Program-made: the position numbers and the translations under genes
NCBI GenBank assembly: GCA_965216425.1
Contig: CBDCFV010000007.1
Coordinates: 1-64,000, forward strand
DNA: 64,000 nt
Origin: CBDCFV01 sp965216425
GTDB taxonomy: Bacteria > Chloroflexota > Dehalococcoidia > Lucifugimonadales > UBA3495
Direction: 5' to 3'
Shown here: piece by piece, positions 46,567 to 55,868 of the stretch
Layout of the letters: every line of letters starts with the position of its first letter
Position numbering within the stretch: position 1 is the stretch's first letter
The notes under the pieces: generated by a model
The model's input: the letters and a program-made list of their open reading frames with translations, nothing else
What the model was told of the DNA's origin: nothing
Database searches by the model: none

Positions 46567-47487
46567 TCAGGTCAGGATGGCCAGGATAATGGCCGTGATG
46601 CCGGTCGCGGTGGCGACTACGGATGCCCCGATGGCGAGGTTCCGCATCTGGTCAGCCTTCTTTTTCAGGGCGGTGAGCTCGGCCTGATGCTGCCTGGCCT
46701 GCTCCTCTCTTTCAGCCTTGGCTTCCTGCATCAGCTTGTTCCGTTCGGCTTGGTGCTGGCGGTTCTGCTCTTCTCGTTCGGCTTTGGCGTTCTCCATCTG
46801 GCTGGCTTGTTCCTGGCGTTCCACCTTTGCCGCTTCCAGCAGTGCGGTGGTCTCTTCGCGTGCTTCTTTCAGGGCGTTGCTGACCGCTTGAGCGGCGATC
46901 AGGGGCAGATTCTCGTGGTCGCCTACGTGCTGGGCCAGGAGTTCATTCTGGCGGATCACCCGGGGTATCAGCTCCTGGTTGATCCGGTCCTGCTCCTGCC
47001 AGAATTGGACCTTCTCAGCGATGCTGACGTCTTGGTCGTTCGGGTTGTCCGAGGTGTCCTCTGTAGCGCCGGCGCTTGACGTGGAGTGGACCCGGCGGTT
47101 GGAACCGTCTGGGGTCGGTTTTTGCTTGTTAAGGACAAGGTTTCGCTGGTGGTTGACCAGGTTGACCAACTCGGTGACCCATTCATCTTTGCCCATGTGA
47201 AACTGGTGGTCCTCTGTTTCAGAAATCTTCAGGATAAGGGTCCTGCCATCACGTCTGGCGGGCTGCATGCTTTCCAGGTCGTGGCTAAACTCGGGTTTGC
47301 CATCATCTTTGGTTATGATGATTCGTTCGTTGGTTACGGCTATTACCTTCGATTCGAAGCCGAAGCTGGAGAGGGCGATGAGGTCTTCAGTGGGGTGCTT
47401 GATGTAGTGGATGCCCCGCATCGCTCCGTCGTTGAGTTGCTCGTCTCCGATGGTGTGGGGGGTGGAGGATGTATGCCGGGTGGCCAT
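46567..47487 (-). CDS. Coiled-coil protein with C-terminal membrane anchor
   Basis: 306 residues from ATG 47487 (GGAAGGTGA 6-8 bp upstream). The N-terminal 115 residues look PH-like (HYIKHPTEDLIALSSFGFES, VTNERIIITKDDGK, LILKISETEDHQFHM). Residues about 190-280 are a charged coiled coil with repeats of KAEREEQNRQHQAE / KAEREEQARQHQAE. The end (MRNLAIGASVVATATGITAI) is a single membrane helix. It lies 13 bp upstream of the glycine-zipper gene on the same strand, so they were an operon, probably a membrane-associated pair of unknown role. Confidence 0.75.
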   Translation of the reverse strand: MATRHTSSTPHTIGDEQLNDGAMRGIHYIKHPTEDLIALSSFGFESKVIAVTNERIIITKDDGKPEFSHDLESMQPARRDGRTLILKISETEDHQFHMGKDEWVTELVNLVNHQRNLVLNKQKPTPDGSNRRVHSTSSAGATEDTSDNPNDQDVSIAEKVQFWQEQDRINQELIPRVIRQNELLAQHVGDHENLPLIAAQAVSNALKEAREETTALLEAAKVERQEQASQMENAKAEREEQNRQHQAERNKLMQEAKAEREEQARQHQAELTALKKKADQMRNLAIGASVVATATGITAIILAILT

Positions 47488-47539
47488 GTTTATCACCTTC
47501 CGGATGCGGATCGGAGCCTGGTGAAAGTCTACCCTAAAT

Positions 47540-47722
47540 CGTGGGTTCCCCCGCTACATCTGGGCCAGGTTGGTGGCGAACCAGCAGTCTCCAGTCCGGA
47601 AGGCCTGCAGTGTAGCCCAGGTCCAGGCACCGGCCAACCAGTTGGGGCAGCCCCGCACTGTAGACCAAGCGGTGGTCATCGAAGGTGCTTTGGATCCGAT
47701 CGGGGTGGTTGCGTGGTAGCAT
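47540..47722 (-). pseudogene. IS1380 transposase N-terminal fragment
   Basis: MLPRNHPDRIQSTFDDHRLV matches the start of the IS1380 transposase at 41201. It then has a deletion (SAGLPQLVGRCLDLG) and decays. IS110 is inserted just upstream of its start. Confidence 0.75.
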
Positions 47723-47724
47723 CT

Positions 47725-47921
47725 TGTATCCTGACTTTGGCCCGCGACAATAGCTCATATGTGGCGGTCCGGAGCGCGGCAGACCGGTAGCATCTGGGTC
47801 ATGGTAGACCGTCCAATAGCAGGGGTCGCCGCGTTCCTTAACGGTAGAACCCGGACAGTTGCCTGGGCCAATCGAGCCCGCATCGTGCAAGGAAGGGTCA
47901 ACACTGAGACAGGAGGTACAG
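47725..47921 (+). ncRNA. Candidate bridge RNA region of IS110
   Basis: 197 bp of non-coding sequence lie between the left border and the transposase start. It has several short dyads (for example GGTCCGGAGCGCGGCAGACC). IS110 relatives encode a bridge RNA in this kind of end region. I did not fold it, so this is inference from position. Confidence 0.35.
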
Positions 47922-48884
47922 ATGGAAGGAGAACCGAGGTTCGTAGGCATTGATGTCTCAAAGGCGCAGTTGGACGTTGCTGTCCGGCCTACGGGGAAGA
48001 GGTGGACCCTGCCCTACGACCAGACCGGAATTGAGGGACTGATCCCCCAGATAGTGGACCTGGAGCCTGCCTTGGTGTTGTTGGAGGCTACGGGCGGCTT
48101 GGAACTGCCCTTGGTGGCCGCCCTGGCCGCTGCGGCGCTGCCGGTGGTGGTGGTCAACCCACGCCAGGTCAGGGACTTCGCCAAGGCCACCGGAACGCTG
48201 GCCAAGACCGACGCTCTGGACGCGGGGGTCCTGGCCCATTTCGCCGACGCCGTCCGTCCTGAGGTGCACCCCCTCAAGGACTCAGAGACCCAGGTCCTCA
48301 ACTCGCTGACTGCCCGCAGGCACCAGGTGATGACCATGCTGGTCTCCGAGAAGAACCGGCTGGGCACCGCCATCGGCGCCGTTAGTCCCCGCATTGAAGC
48401 CCACATCGCGTGGTTGGAACAAGAGCTGAGCGACTTGGACAAGGGGCTACGTCAGACTTTGCGCCGGAGTCCAGTGTGGCGTGAGAAGGACGACCTGCTC
48501 CGCACCGTTCCCGGTGTCGGAGAGCAGATCTCCCTCACTCTGCTGGCCAATCTGCCAGAGCTGGGCACGCTGAATCGCCGGCAGATCGCCGCCCTTGTGG
48601 GCGTGGCCCCCTACAACCGCGACAGTGGCACCCTGCGGGGCAAACGCGCCGTCTGGGGCGGACGCTCCCGGGTGCGGGCCGTCCTCTACATGGGAGCGTT
48701 GGTAGCCAGCCGCCACAACCCTGCTATCCGGGACTTCTACCAGAGGCTGCTGGCAGCTGGCAAGCCGAAAAAGGTGGCGCTGGTCGCGTCCATGCGCAAA
48801 CTGCTGGTGATACTCAACGTCATGCTCAAACATGGCTCCCCTTGGAGCGATACGACTCAGCCAGAAGTCGCTCATTCATGTTGA
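47922..48884 (+). CDS. IS110 family transposase
   Basis: 320 residues from ATG 47922 (AGGAGG 5 bp upstream). The RuvC-like DEDD domain shows FVGIDVSKAQLDVAV, ALVLLEATGGLELPL and LAKTDALDAGVLAHFADAV. The C-terminal transposase_20 domain shows LLRTVPGVGEQISLTLLANL, IAALVGVAPYNRDSG and AVWGGRSRVRAVLYMGALVA with the catalytic serine region. These enzymes recombine DNA guided by a structured RNA. It is intact and ends 15 bp before the right border. Confidence 0.92.
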   Translation: MEGEPRFVGIDVSKAQLDVAVRPTGKRWTLPYDQTGIEGLIPQIVDLEPALVLLEATGGLELPLVAALAAAALPVVVVNPRQVRDFAKATGTLAKTDALDAGVLAHFADAVRPEVHPLKDSETQVLNSLTARRHQVMTMLVSEKNRLGTAIGAVSPRIEAHIAWLEQELSDLDKGLRQTLRRSPVWREKDDLLRTVPGVGEQISLTLLANLPELGTLNRRQIAALVGVAPYNRDSGTLRGKRAVWGGRSRVRAVLYMGALVASRHNPAIRDFYQRLLAAGKPKKVALVASMRKLLVILNVMLKHGSPWSDTTQPEVAHSC

Positions 48885-48901
48885 CTTTCAAGACAGTTGC
48901 T

Positions 48902-48966
48902 ATTGGGTGCTCCTTGTCTGGGGTCGATTTCGTGTTTCCAAAACCATTATCACAGAAGCACCGGAG
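48902..48966 (-). repeat. IS1380 end remnant
   Basis: ATTGGGTGCTCC...AAAACCATTATC matches 41202-41255. It is the displaced end of the IS1380 remnant at 47540-47722, separated by IS110. Confidence 0.8.
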
Positions 48967-49088
48967 TACTTTCTTACCCACCAGCACACCGCGACACGCA
49001 TCCTTTCGGTGATTGGTCATTAACGGAAATTGCTTAGCGGGCTCAAAAGCAACGTGCGAGGCACTCCGGACTACCTGTCCGACCGATG

Positions 49089-49240
49089 GGCTCTTCCGCA
49101 AATTTGGTGAAGGGAACTGAAAATAGGCGCAGGCAGTAAGGGCAGCAAGGGCTGACAGGCACGGGGCCCAGCGACGCGATCCTAACTTACGCTTAAATAT
49201 TGGGCTTTCCCCGAATTATCACCAAAAGTGCGGAAGAGCC
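49089..49240. mobile_element. MITE-E (ISL3-like ends)
   Basis: 152 bp with inverted ends GGCTCTTCCGCA...TTTGGTGA / TCACCAAAA...TGCGGAAGAGCC, the form of ISL3-family terminal repeats. There is no gene inside and no clear target duplication. No parent ISL3 is seen in the window. Confidence 0.6.
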
Positions 49241-49282
49241 AACTAAAGAGACCCACCTCATAGAGCACGCCGATTCGTCCCT

Positions 49283-50092
49283 CTAACAATGGTAGCCTTC
49301 CTCTGATTTGGGAGGCACCACCGCGTTCCTGACTTCAGGGAATGGGTCGCTACCACCGATGGCCAACCATTGCGCTACAGTGGCGTCGTTGTCAAACCCA
49401 TGTTGTGCCATGGACCTTGCCAGTCCTGCGCAAAGAAGCCTCAGTGTTGGCACATCATCCCCATCTTGGTGGTCCCGGTCGTATCGCAACTCCTCGGCTA
49501 GATAACTGAGGCCTTGCAATACCAAACGAGTGACTGTGTCGGGCTGTTCCTGGGCATTTCTGTCAAACAGCCGCGTAGCACACCATAGGGCGTCGCTCAG
49601 TCCGACCTTGCGTCTGGAACCAATGATCACGCCGATTTCCAGAACAAGGTCATCAAGCACCGGGCGTAGTGTCGAAGTTACGGAATTCGGTTCTAAGAGC
49701 CAAAACCTGACAATCGAAATAGCATCGCTGACTCTTACGTCGTCATCCGATGCCAGTCCCGTCTTCAGCCACGAAACTACACTGCCCAAACAGTTCGGCA
49801 ATGCCTTGGCCAACCCGGGAATAAGTGCGAACCCGATGGCAGCTCTTATGTCTACAAGCTCATTGCGCCAAGGAGTGCTCAAGTCTTTCCGCGCATCAAG
49901 CATCCGACCCGCTTTGCGGAAAAGGTCTTCGGCGACTTGTTCAGGAATTTTCACCTCGGCAAGTATCGAACGCATGCCCACAATAGTGGACCCAATGTCG
50001 AGGTGGAATGTAACCCGGCCCGATGAGAAACTCTCAACTAATTTTGCTATGTGGAATAGGACATGTTCCTGTTCTTCATCCGATAATTCGAA
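49283..50092 (-). pseudogene. SIR2-type defence protein, C-terminal part
   Basis: 269 residues of helical repeat-like sequence (SDEEQEHVLFHIAKLVESFS, PTLRLLCAGLARSMAQHG). It joins to the 52527-54060 part when IS21 copy 2 and one CGAGT are removed (reading LGYSFELSDEEQEH). It is in the same frame with its natural stop at 49283. It is now cut from its N-terminus. Confidence 0.75.
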
Positions 50093-50182
50093 CGAGTTGA
50101 TCAACAACAATTAGTCTTGCCGGTGGCGACGACTATTTTTGCCGGTCACACATGGTAATCATCCGGTACAGGAGGTGCCGGA

Positions 50183-51664
50183 TTGGTTACGGATCAGCAA
50201 GTCGCATTACTGAGGCAAAGACGGATGGAAGGAAAGAAACAACAAACGGCGGCGGCCATGGCTGGGATGAGCGAGCGGTCGGCGCGGAAGTGGCAGTGTG
50301 GCCCGTTGCCGTCGGAGACCAAGACCGAGCGCCGGTGGCGCACGCGCCCCGATCCCTTCGACGGCGTCTGGGAGGAAGAAATCCTGCCCTTGCTACGGGG
50401 CGAGGCCGCCGGCAGGCTCAGGGCAACGACAATTATCGAGTGGCTGGAGGAGAAATTTCCCGGCCGGTTCAGCGCCTCCCAGCTCCGAACCCTGCAACGC
50501 CGGTTACAGGACTGGCGGGCACTCAACGGTCCGGACCAGGAGGTCTACTTCCCCCAGGAGCACCGACCTGGCCGGGAGGCGCAGCTCGATTTCACCCACT
50601 GCAACTCTCTGGGAGTAACCATCGGCGACCGGCGCTACCGCCACCTGCTGTTCCAGCTGGTGTTGAGCCATTCAGGGTGGCGCTACGCCGAGGTGGTTGC
50701 CGGCGAGACCTTCGTGGCCCTGAAGCAGGGGCTGCAGAACGCGCTCTGGGAACTGGGCGGCGCGCCCCAAGTCATACGCTCCGACAACACCTCGGCCCTC
50801 ACCCATGAAATAAAGCGCAGCCGTGGTCGGGCCCTGAACGACAACTACGCTGAGATCTTGAACCACTACGGACTCGAGGCCACGTTGATCAATTCCGGGG
50901 AATCCCACGAGAATGGCGTGGCCGAGCAGGCCCACTACCGGTTGAAGGACGCTTTGAACCAAGCCCTCATGCTGCGGGGCAGCCGCGACTTCGATTCCGC
51001 CGAGCCCTACACCGGCTTCGTCAGGAAGGTGGTGGACCGGCGCAACCGCCTGGTGCAAGGGAAGCTGGAGGAGGAACGCCCACTTCTGCAGTGCCTGCCC
51101 CCAGCTCCCGTGCCGGAGTACGTCAACCACCAGGCCCGGGTGCGCAAGTGGAGCACCATCCAGGCAGCCGGACGGACCTACACCGTACCCTCCCGCCTCA
51201 TCGGGAAGGAGGTGCAGATACGCTTGTACGCCGAGCGTCTGGAAGTGTACTACAAGGGCCACTTGGTGGAACGCATGGAGCGGGTGCGCGGTGAAAGGGA
51301 GGCCAACGTCAATTACCGCCACGTCATCGGCTCCCTGGTGCGCAAGCCCGGGGCCTTCGCCCGCTACCGGTTCCGGGAGCAGATGTTTCCCACCATGACC
51401 TTCCGCTTGGCCTACGACGCCCTCAAGAGGTGGCGAGGCGAACGGGCCGACGTGGAGTACGTGCGGATCCTGCATCTGGCGGCGACAACTATGGAGTCGA
51501 CGGTGGACAGCGCTCTGGCCCTGCTGCTGGAGGCCGGTGAGCCCTTCGACTACGCCATGGTCAAGGAGCTGGCCAACCCGGCTCCACCGCGGGCGCCGAT
51601 GCTGACCCTGCCCGGGATGCCTGACCTGAGGGTCTACGACTCCCTGCTGGCGGGGGTGGCCTGA
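50183..51664 (+). CDS. istA: IS21 transposase IstA
   Basis: 493 residues from TTG 50183 (AGGAGG 8 bp upstream). The N-terminal helix-turn-helix reads QQTAAAMAGMSERSARKWQ. The integrase-type DDE core has EAQLDFTHCNSLGVTIGDRR, PQVIRSDNTSALTHEI and a glutamate in NSGESHENGVAEQAHYRL. A C-terminal beta domain (RTYTVPSRLIGKEVQIRLYA) follows. It is intact, and its stop overlaps the istB start. IstA catalyses strand transfer with IstB as ATP-dependent helper. Confidence 0.93.
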   Translation: MVTDQQVALLRQRRMEGKKQQTAAAMAGMSERSARKWQCGPLPSETKTERRWRTRPDPFDGVWEEEILPLLRGEAAGRLRATTIIEWLEEKFPGRFSASQLRTLQRRLQDWRALNGPDQEVYFPQEHRPGREAQLDFTHCNSLGVTIGDRRYRHLLFQLVLSHSGWRYAEVVAGETFVALKQGLQNALWELGGAPQVIRSDNTSALTHEIKRSRGRALNDNYAEILNHYGLEATLINSGESHENGVAEQAHYRLKDALNQALMLRGSRDFDSAEPYTGFVRKVVDRRNRLVQGKLEEERPLLQCLPPAPVPEYVNHQARVRKWSTIQAAGRTYTVPSRLIGKEVQIRLYAERLEVYYKGHLVERMERVRGEREANVNYRHVIGSLVRKPGAFARYRFREQMFPTMTFRLAYDALKRWRGERADVEYVRILHLAATTMESTVDSALALLLEAGEPFDYAMVKELANPAPPRAPMLTLPGMPDLRVYDSLLAGVA

Positions 51665-51889
51665 TGATGGACGCCAACGCCATTCAGGTCCGGATCGGGG
51701 AGCTCTGCCACCAATTCCGGTTGCCCACCATGGGGGCGCAGTCGGTGTCCCGATTCACCGCCGCCGGGCACGGCGACGCCCTGGAGACCCTCTTGGAAGT
51801 GCTGGAGCAGGAGGCCGAGGACCGCCGGCAGCGCCGCATCGGCAGGCTGCGCACCGCGTCCAGACTGCCCGTTGGCAAGACCTGGGAGA

Positions 51890-51914
51890 CCCCCGTCTTC
51901 ACGGGGGCAGGCTC
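51890..51914 (-). repeat. Palindromic insert (PAL) 10
   Basis: CCCCCGT/ACGGGGG hairpin in istB, ending GGCAGGCT. It shifts the frame after GKTWE. Confidence 0.85.
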
Positions 51915-52116
51915 TTCGAGCACGACCGAGTGCCCCTGGCTCTGCGGCAGCAACTGGGCGAGCTGTCTGACGGCAGCTTCGTCGACCGCGGCGTCAACGT
52001 GCTGGCCTTCGGACTGCCAGGCACCGGCAAGACCCATGCACTGTGCGCCTTGGGCCACAGGCTGGTGGAAGCCGGACGCTCGGTCCTATTCGCCCCGGCC
52101 TACCGGCTGGTGCAGA

Positions 52117-52139
52117 GCCTGCCCCCGTGAAGACGGGGG
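52117..52139 (+). repeat. Palindromic insert (PAL) 11
   Basis: GCCTGCCCCCGT...ACGGGGG in istB after YRLVQ. It introduces TGA in one frame and a shift. Confidence 0.85.
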
Positions 52140-52526
52140 AACTGCTCGCCGCCAAGCGCGACCTGGCGCTACCGCGACAATTACGAAAGCTCGACAACTA
52201 CGACTTCCTGCTGCTGGACGACCTGGGATACCTGCCCCAGGGCGCGGAGGAGTCCGAGGTGCTCTTCACGCTCATCGCCGAACGCTACGAACGCCGGTCC
52301 ATGGGCATCACGTCCAATCTGGTCTTCTCTCAGTGGGAGCACATCTTCGCCAACCCAATGGCCACGGCCGCGGCCATCGACCGGGTGGTCCACCACTCGG
52401 TCATCCTGGAATTCGACGTCCCCAGCTACCGCACTGGAGTGGCACAGCAGCGGGGTCTGGAACAGGAGGTGGACCGGCAAGAATAATCGACGGAACCGGC
52501 AAATATAGTTGACGCTGAACACGAGT

Positions 52527-54060
52527 ATCCCAAGGAGCGCAATTCCGCGATGGCAGCACCCACTTGGCCAAGCATTTCGCTGGAATAAGTTCCCTCTTCA
52601 TTCTGACTACTTGAATCAGGAGTAAGCCACTTGCGTTTGAAGGACTGCTCAGCCTGTAGTTGTGTCGATTGGGGCAGTATGAGATATGTCCAATCAAAGG
52701 GGGCGTTGGGACCGGACGAATTGTATAAAACCGGGTCGGAGTCACTCCAAAGGGCGTCGCCAATTTCCAATGTTTCATAATCTGTGAGGTTTCCCGACAT
52801 CGACAATGAAAGCAGCCTAAGTGTCGCTCGCTCGCGGGCTTCGTCGCTGTCACGTATAGCGCGTACGAGCAAATTGACGACTTCTCTGTACCGATGCTCG
52901 TCATCGGAATTACGTTCTGCTGGCAAGTCGCCGGAGTTAACAAATATTCCTGGATCAGACAGACGATCCTCTGCCGAGAATCCTTCCATTCCTACTATGG
53001 GTAAAGTTAGGATATCAAAGACACAATTATGACGGTGTTCTTTTGGGAGAGCCTCCCAGGAACGCCGTAGCAGACTTGTGATAGGAGGTCCGAGCAAGGG
53101 GTTCTGTGCTACATGAGGAGTTTGATAGCACATGAGGCCAACGTCCAGAGCCGTCTTGGCCATATCAGGTGTAAGGCGCAGGGCAAGCCTGGACAACGCC
53201 TCCATTGCGACGCGCATGCGTTCAACCCACGAGATGCCGGACGTGAGGGTGCTCGGCTGCATCATGCGGGGTAGTGCGTAATGAACTACCCCGATACATA
53301 TCTGTGCGAGCGTTGCAACAGAGTCCTCGGGCAGCACAGCGATAATGGCCCGGGACAGAACGCGTTGCAACATCTTATCTTTGTCGTAGTTGCATATCCG
53401 AAGAGCCAGTCTGATAGCCAGTTCTGGGTTACGTTCAACCAATGTGTCCCCAGCTAGGGCTAAAATTCCTGATGCCGCTGCTATAGGGATATCGCTGTCA
53501 GTACTGGGGTAATTGATTGGAGGCAACCCGGCGATCTCGGGCAGGCGCACCGCCCTATACGAGGCGATTAAGCGATAGTGACCTTCATTGGAATACCGAA
53601 TACCAGGCCGATATCTGGTTCCCAAGTCGAAATGTGATGCCTCCTTCTGTTCCTCAGTACCCCTTAACGCATGTGTCAGGTTGTTCAACTCCGTCCCAGC
53701 GTGGCATTTTAGCGAAGCAAGTTCATTCCATCTCCTGTAGACCGCCTGTCCGTTGTCTAATGTCCATGTGGACACTAAGGCCCAACCCTCACGCGAGGCA
53801 GCGGCGATACTGCCATCCCCAGCGAAGTCTTTCCGAATTAAGTTGAGTGAACCCTGAACCAGTGCCCTTGATTCATCGTAGCGGGCCGCTTCCGTCAGCA
53901 AGGCTGCCTTGCGGAGCATCCAAGCAGGGTCGCAATTTTCGACCAACCAGTCATTGAGCAACTCGTTTAGAGCCTTAAAATCCAGTGAGTAGATTGCCCA
54001 CAAACAGCGTTCTTGGTGTATTCGGTGCCCGACGTCAGGAGCGTCGTTGGAAAATGGTGC
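52527..54060 (-). pseudogene. SIR2-type defence protein, middle part
   Basis: About 512 residues (GHRIHQERCLWAIYSLDFKA, NCDPAWMLRKAALLTEAARY, ...) of alpha-helical repeat sequence, as seen C-terminal to SIR2 domains in large anti-phage proteins. The right side is cut by IS630-IV at CTAG 54060 and the left by IS21 at 52522. It reads in one frame with both neighbours once the elements are removed. The second half of the SIR2 domain is absent, so either an internal deletion occurred at the CTAG or this is an unusual short version. Confidence 0.7.
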
Positions 54061-54155
54061 TAGTAGTCAGTCAAATCTGTTTTTGATGGTAGTTTAAAGA
54101 GTCTGAATCAAGGCGCTATTCTGAGCAACAGACTGGGTTGAAGTGAGGTGGTGGT

Positions 54156-55270
54156 ATGGTTAGGGAAAAGTACGGAGTCCGGTTGACGCCGGAGCAGCGG
54201 AACCAACTGGAACACTTGGTACGAGCGGGTAAAAGTACCGCTCGGGTGACTACTCGGGCTCGGATACTGCTCAAGACCGACGCTGGTTGGGCCGCGCCCC
54301 GGGTTGCCGAGGCACTGGACGTGGCGGAGGGCACGGTGTTCCGCATCAAGCGCCGCTTTGCCGAAGCTGGATTAGCTGGGGCGCTGCAAGACCGGGTCCA
54401 AGCGAACCGGTACCGGAAGCTGGAGGACCGGGGCGAAGCCCACCTGATCGCCCTGGCCTGTAGCCCAGCGCCGGAAGGACATGCCCATTGGACCCTGCGC
54501 TTGCTGGCTGGGAAGGTGGTGGAGTTGGGGTTGGCGTCATCCTTGTCCCACGAGACGGTGCGCCAGCGGCTCAAAAAAACGCTCTCAAGCCGTGGCAGAA
54601 GAAAGAGTGGTGCATCCCCAAGGTGAGCGCCGACTTCGTGGCCCACATGGAGGAAGTGCTGGACCTGTACGCCGAGCCCTATGACCCAAAGCGGCCGGTG
54701 GTCTGCTTTGACGAGACCTCCACCCAGTTGCTGGCCGAGACCCAGCCGGCGCTGCCGGCCCAGCCGGGACACCCCCTGCGGCAGGACTACGAGTACCGCC
54801 GAGAAGGCACCCGCAATCTGTTCTTGGCCTGTGAACCGTTGGCCGGTTGGCGCCACGTGGCGATTACTGAACGGCGCACGATGCAGGACTTCGCCCAGCA
54901 GATGCGCTGGCTGGTGGATGAAGCCTACCCGGAGATAGCGGTGGTGCGGGTGGTATTGGACAACCTGAACACTCACCGCGTGGCGTCGCTGTACGAGACC
55001 TTCCCGGCAGCCGAGGCGCGGCGGATTGCCAAACGGCTGGAGTTCCACTACACGCCGAAGCACGGCAGTTGGCTGAACATGGCGGAGATCGAATTCAGCG
55101 TACTGTCCCGTTCCTGCCTGAGGCAGCGGCTCCCCGACGAGGAATCGCTCCAACGGGAAGTCGGGGCCTCGGCGCAGGAGCGAAACGAGGCGCGGGTCAC
55201 CATCAACTGGCGGTTCAACACCCAGGATGCCCGAACCAAATTACACCGCCTCTATCCCTTCGATTCCTAA
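54156..55270 (+). CDS. IS630 transposase, two frames joined at an A7 run
   Basis: Frame one (54156-54626) carries two helix-turn-helix parts (VRLTPEQRNQLEHLVRAGKS, AAPRVAEALDVAEGTVFRI). A -1 slip on A7 (54573-54579) leads into the catalytic frame (open from 54488 to 55270): ECWCIP-like KKEWCIPKVSADFVAHMEEV, VVCFDETSTQLLAET, VVLDNLNTHRVASLYET and GSWLNMAEIEFSVLS. The fusion would be about 371 residues, normal for the family. No other damage is visible, so the element may be active. Confidence 0.88.
54573..54579 (+). promoter_or_regulatory. Slippery A7 run for -1 frameshift
   Basis: Seven A after CTC in the transposase. The same run occurs at the same codon in IS630-A, -B, -C and -II. It could act by ribosomal or transcriptional slippage. 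Confidence 0.6.
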
Positions 55271-55286
55271 CATGACTGACTACTAG

Positions 55287-55751
55287 GTTGTATGCACGCT
55301 GGGTTACGTTCGCGCTTGCGCGTTCAAGGAGAGTGTCCCAATTAGTGGTGAAGACATCCCGCCAAGGGAGGCGCAATAACCGTGAGTGCGCATCCCCAGG
55401 AGTAAACTGATCGTCCCGAACAAGGTGTTCCAAGAGCCTGTGCAACTCGCTGCTCCCGAACCCTGTCTTGTACTCTTGGGCTAATCTCAGGGCATTGTCA
55501 GCTGACAGTGCCCTTGCTCCGGGCCCACTCCGACTGCCATCCGTGCTTCTCGGGTACAGCTTCTTGACAATCGCCCTTGCAATATCATCCCACAACGGAG
55601 GGTCGCCGGCGTCTGGTCGAGTCTTATTCGCATTTCTGCTAAAGCCGCTGCCGATCATAATCGAAGCACCGGCGTCGGGACGGCTCCATAAAGCATCACG
55701 TACCTTGTTGATGTGGCTCTGATCGGAAATCAGTGGCAGGTTAGACAACAA
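55287..55751 (-). pseudogene. SIR2-type defence protein, N-terminal part
   Basis: About 155 residues from TTG 55751 (AGGA upstream). ASIMIGSGFSRNANKTRP is the nucleotide-binding start of SIR2_2 domains, PLWDDIARAIVKKLYP and LRLAQEYKTGFGSSELHRLL follow, and WRDVFTTNWDTLLERA is the conserved TNWD motif. SIR2 proteins in defence hydrolyse NAD to stop phage growth. The domain is cut at CTAG by IS630-IV after QRAYN. Virtual removal of the IS keeps the frame open into 54060. Confidence 0.8.
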
Positions 55752-55868
55752 TTCAAATTCCTATAAAGTGGTGTGCATCTTTCAGAATCGGCATCAGCAA
55801 TTGCTTCGCAGCTCAGGACGTACCCCTTAGGGCCTGTGGACATTCATTGCTCTAATGCCTGTGGACAT

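Larger units (their letters stand above)
47725..48899 (+). mobile_element. IS110 family element, intact
   Basis: About 1.18 kb. The dinucleotide CT occurs at both borders (47723-47724, 48900-48901). The flanking sequence joins to GTAGCATCT|ATTGGGTGCTCC, as found uninterrupted at the IS1380 at 41190-41215. There is no other duplication, as expected for IS110. Confidence 0.85.
51664..52486 (+). pseudogene. istB: IS21 helper ATPase IstB, broken by two PAL inserts
   Basis: It overlaps istA at ATG 51664. Three frame segments are readable: RIGELCHQFRLPTMGAQSVS to GKTWE, then (after PAL 10) LAFGLPGTGKTHALCALGHR with Walker A, then (after PAL 11) DYDFLLLDDLGYLPQGAEES with Walker B and ERYERRSMGITSNLVFSQW. 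PAL 11 also introduces a stop. Without both inserts one protein of about 257 residues results. As written the helper is dead, although istA is intact. Confidence 0.88.
50098..52521 (+). mobile_element. IS21 copy 2, complete ends
   Basis: 2424 bp beginning TGATCAAC and ending GAACA (TG...CA). The 5-bp duplication CGAGT lies at 50093-50097 and 52522-52526. Each end has two related repeats (inner GACTATTTTTGCCGG, outer CCGGCAAATATAGTTGACG). It splits the SIR2-type gene. Confidence 0.9.
54063..55283 (+). mobile_element. IS630-IV, apparently complete
   Basis: 1221 bp with ends TAGTCAGTCAAATCTG and a matching inverted right end, CTAG at 54060-54063 and 55283-55286 (TA duplicated). It is the only two-frame IS630 here without any PAL insert. 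Confidence 0.9.
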
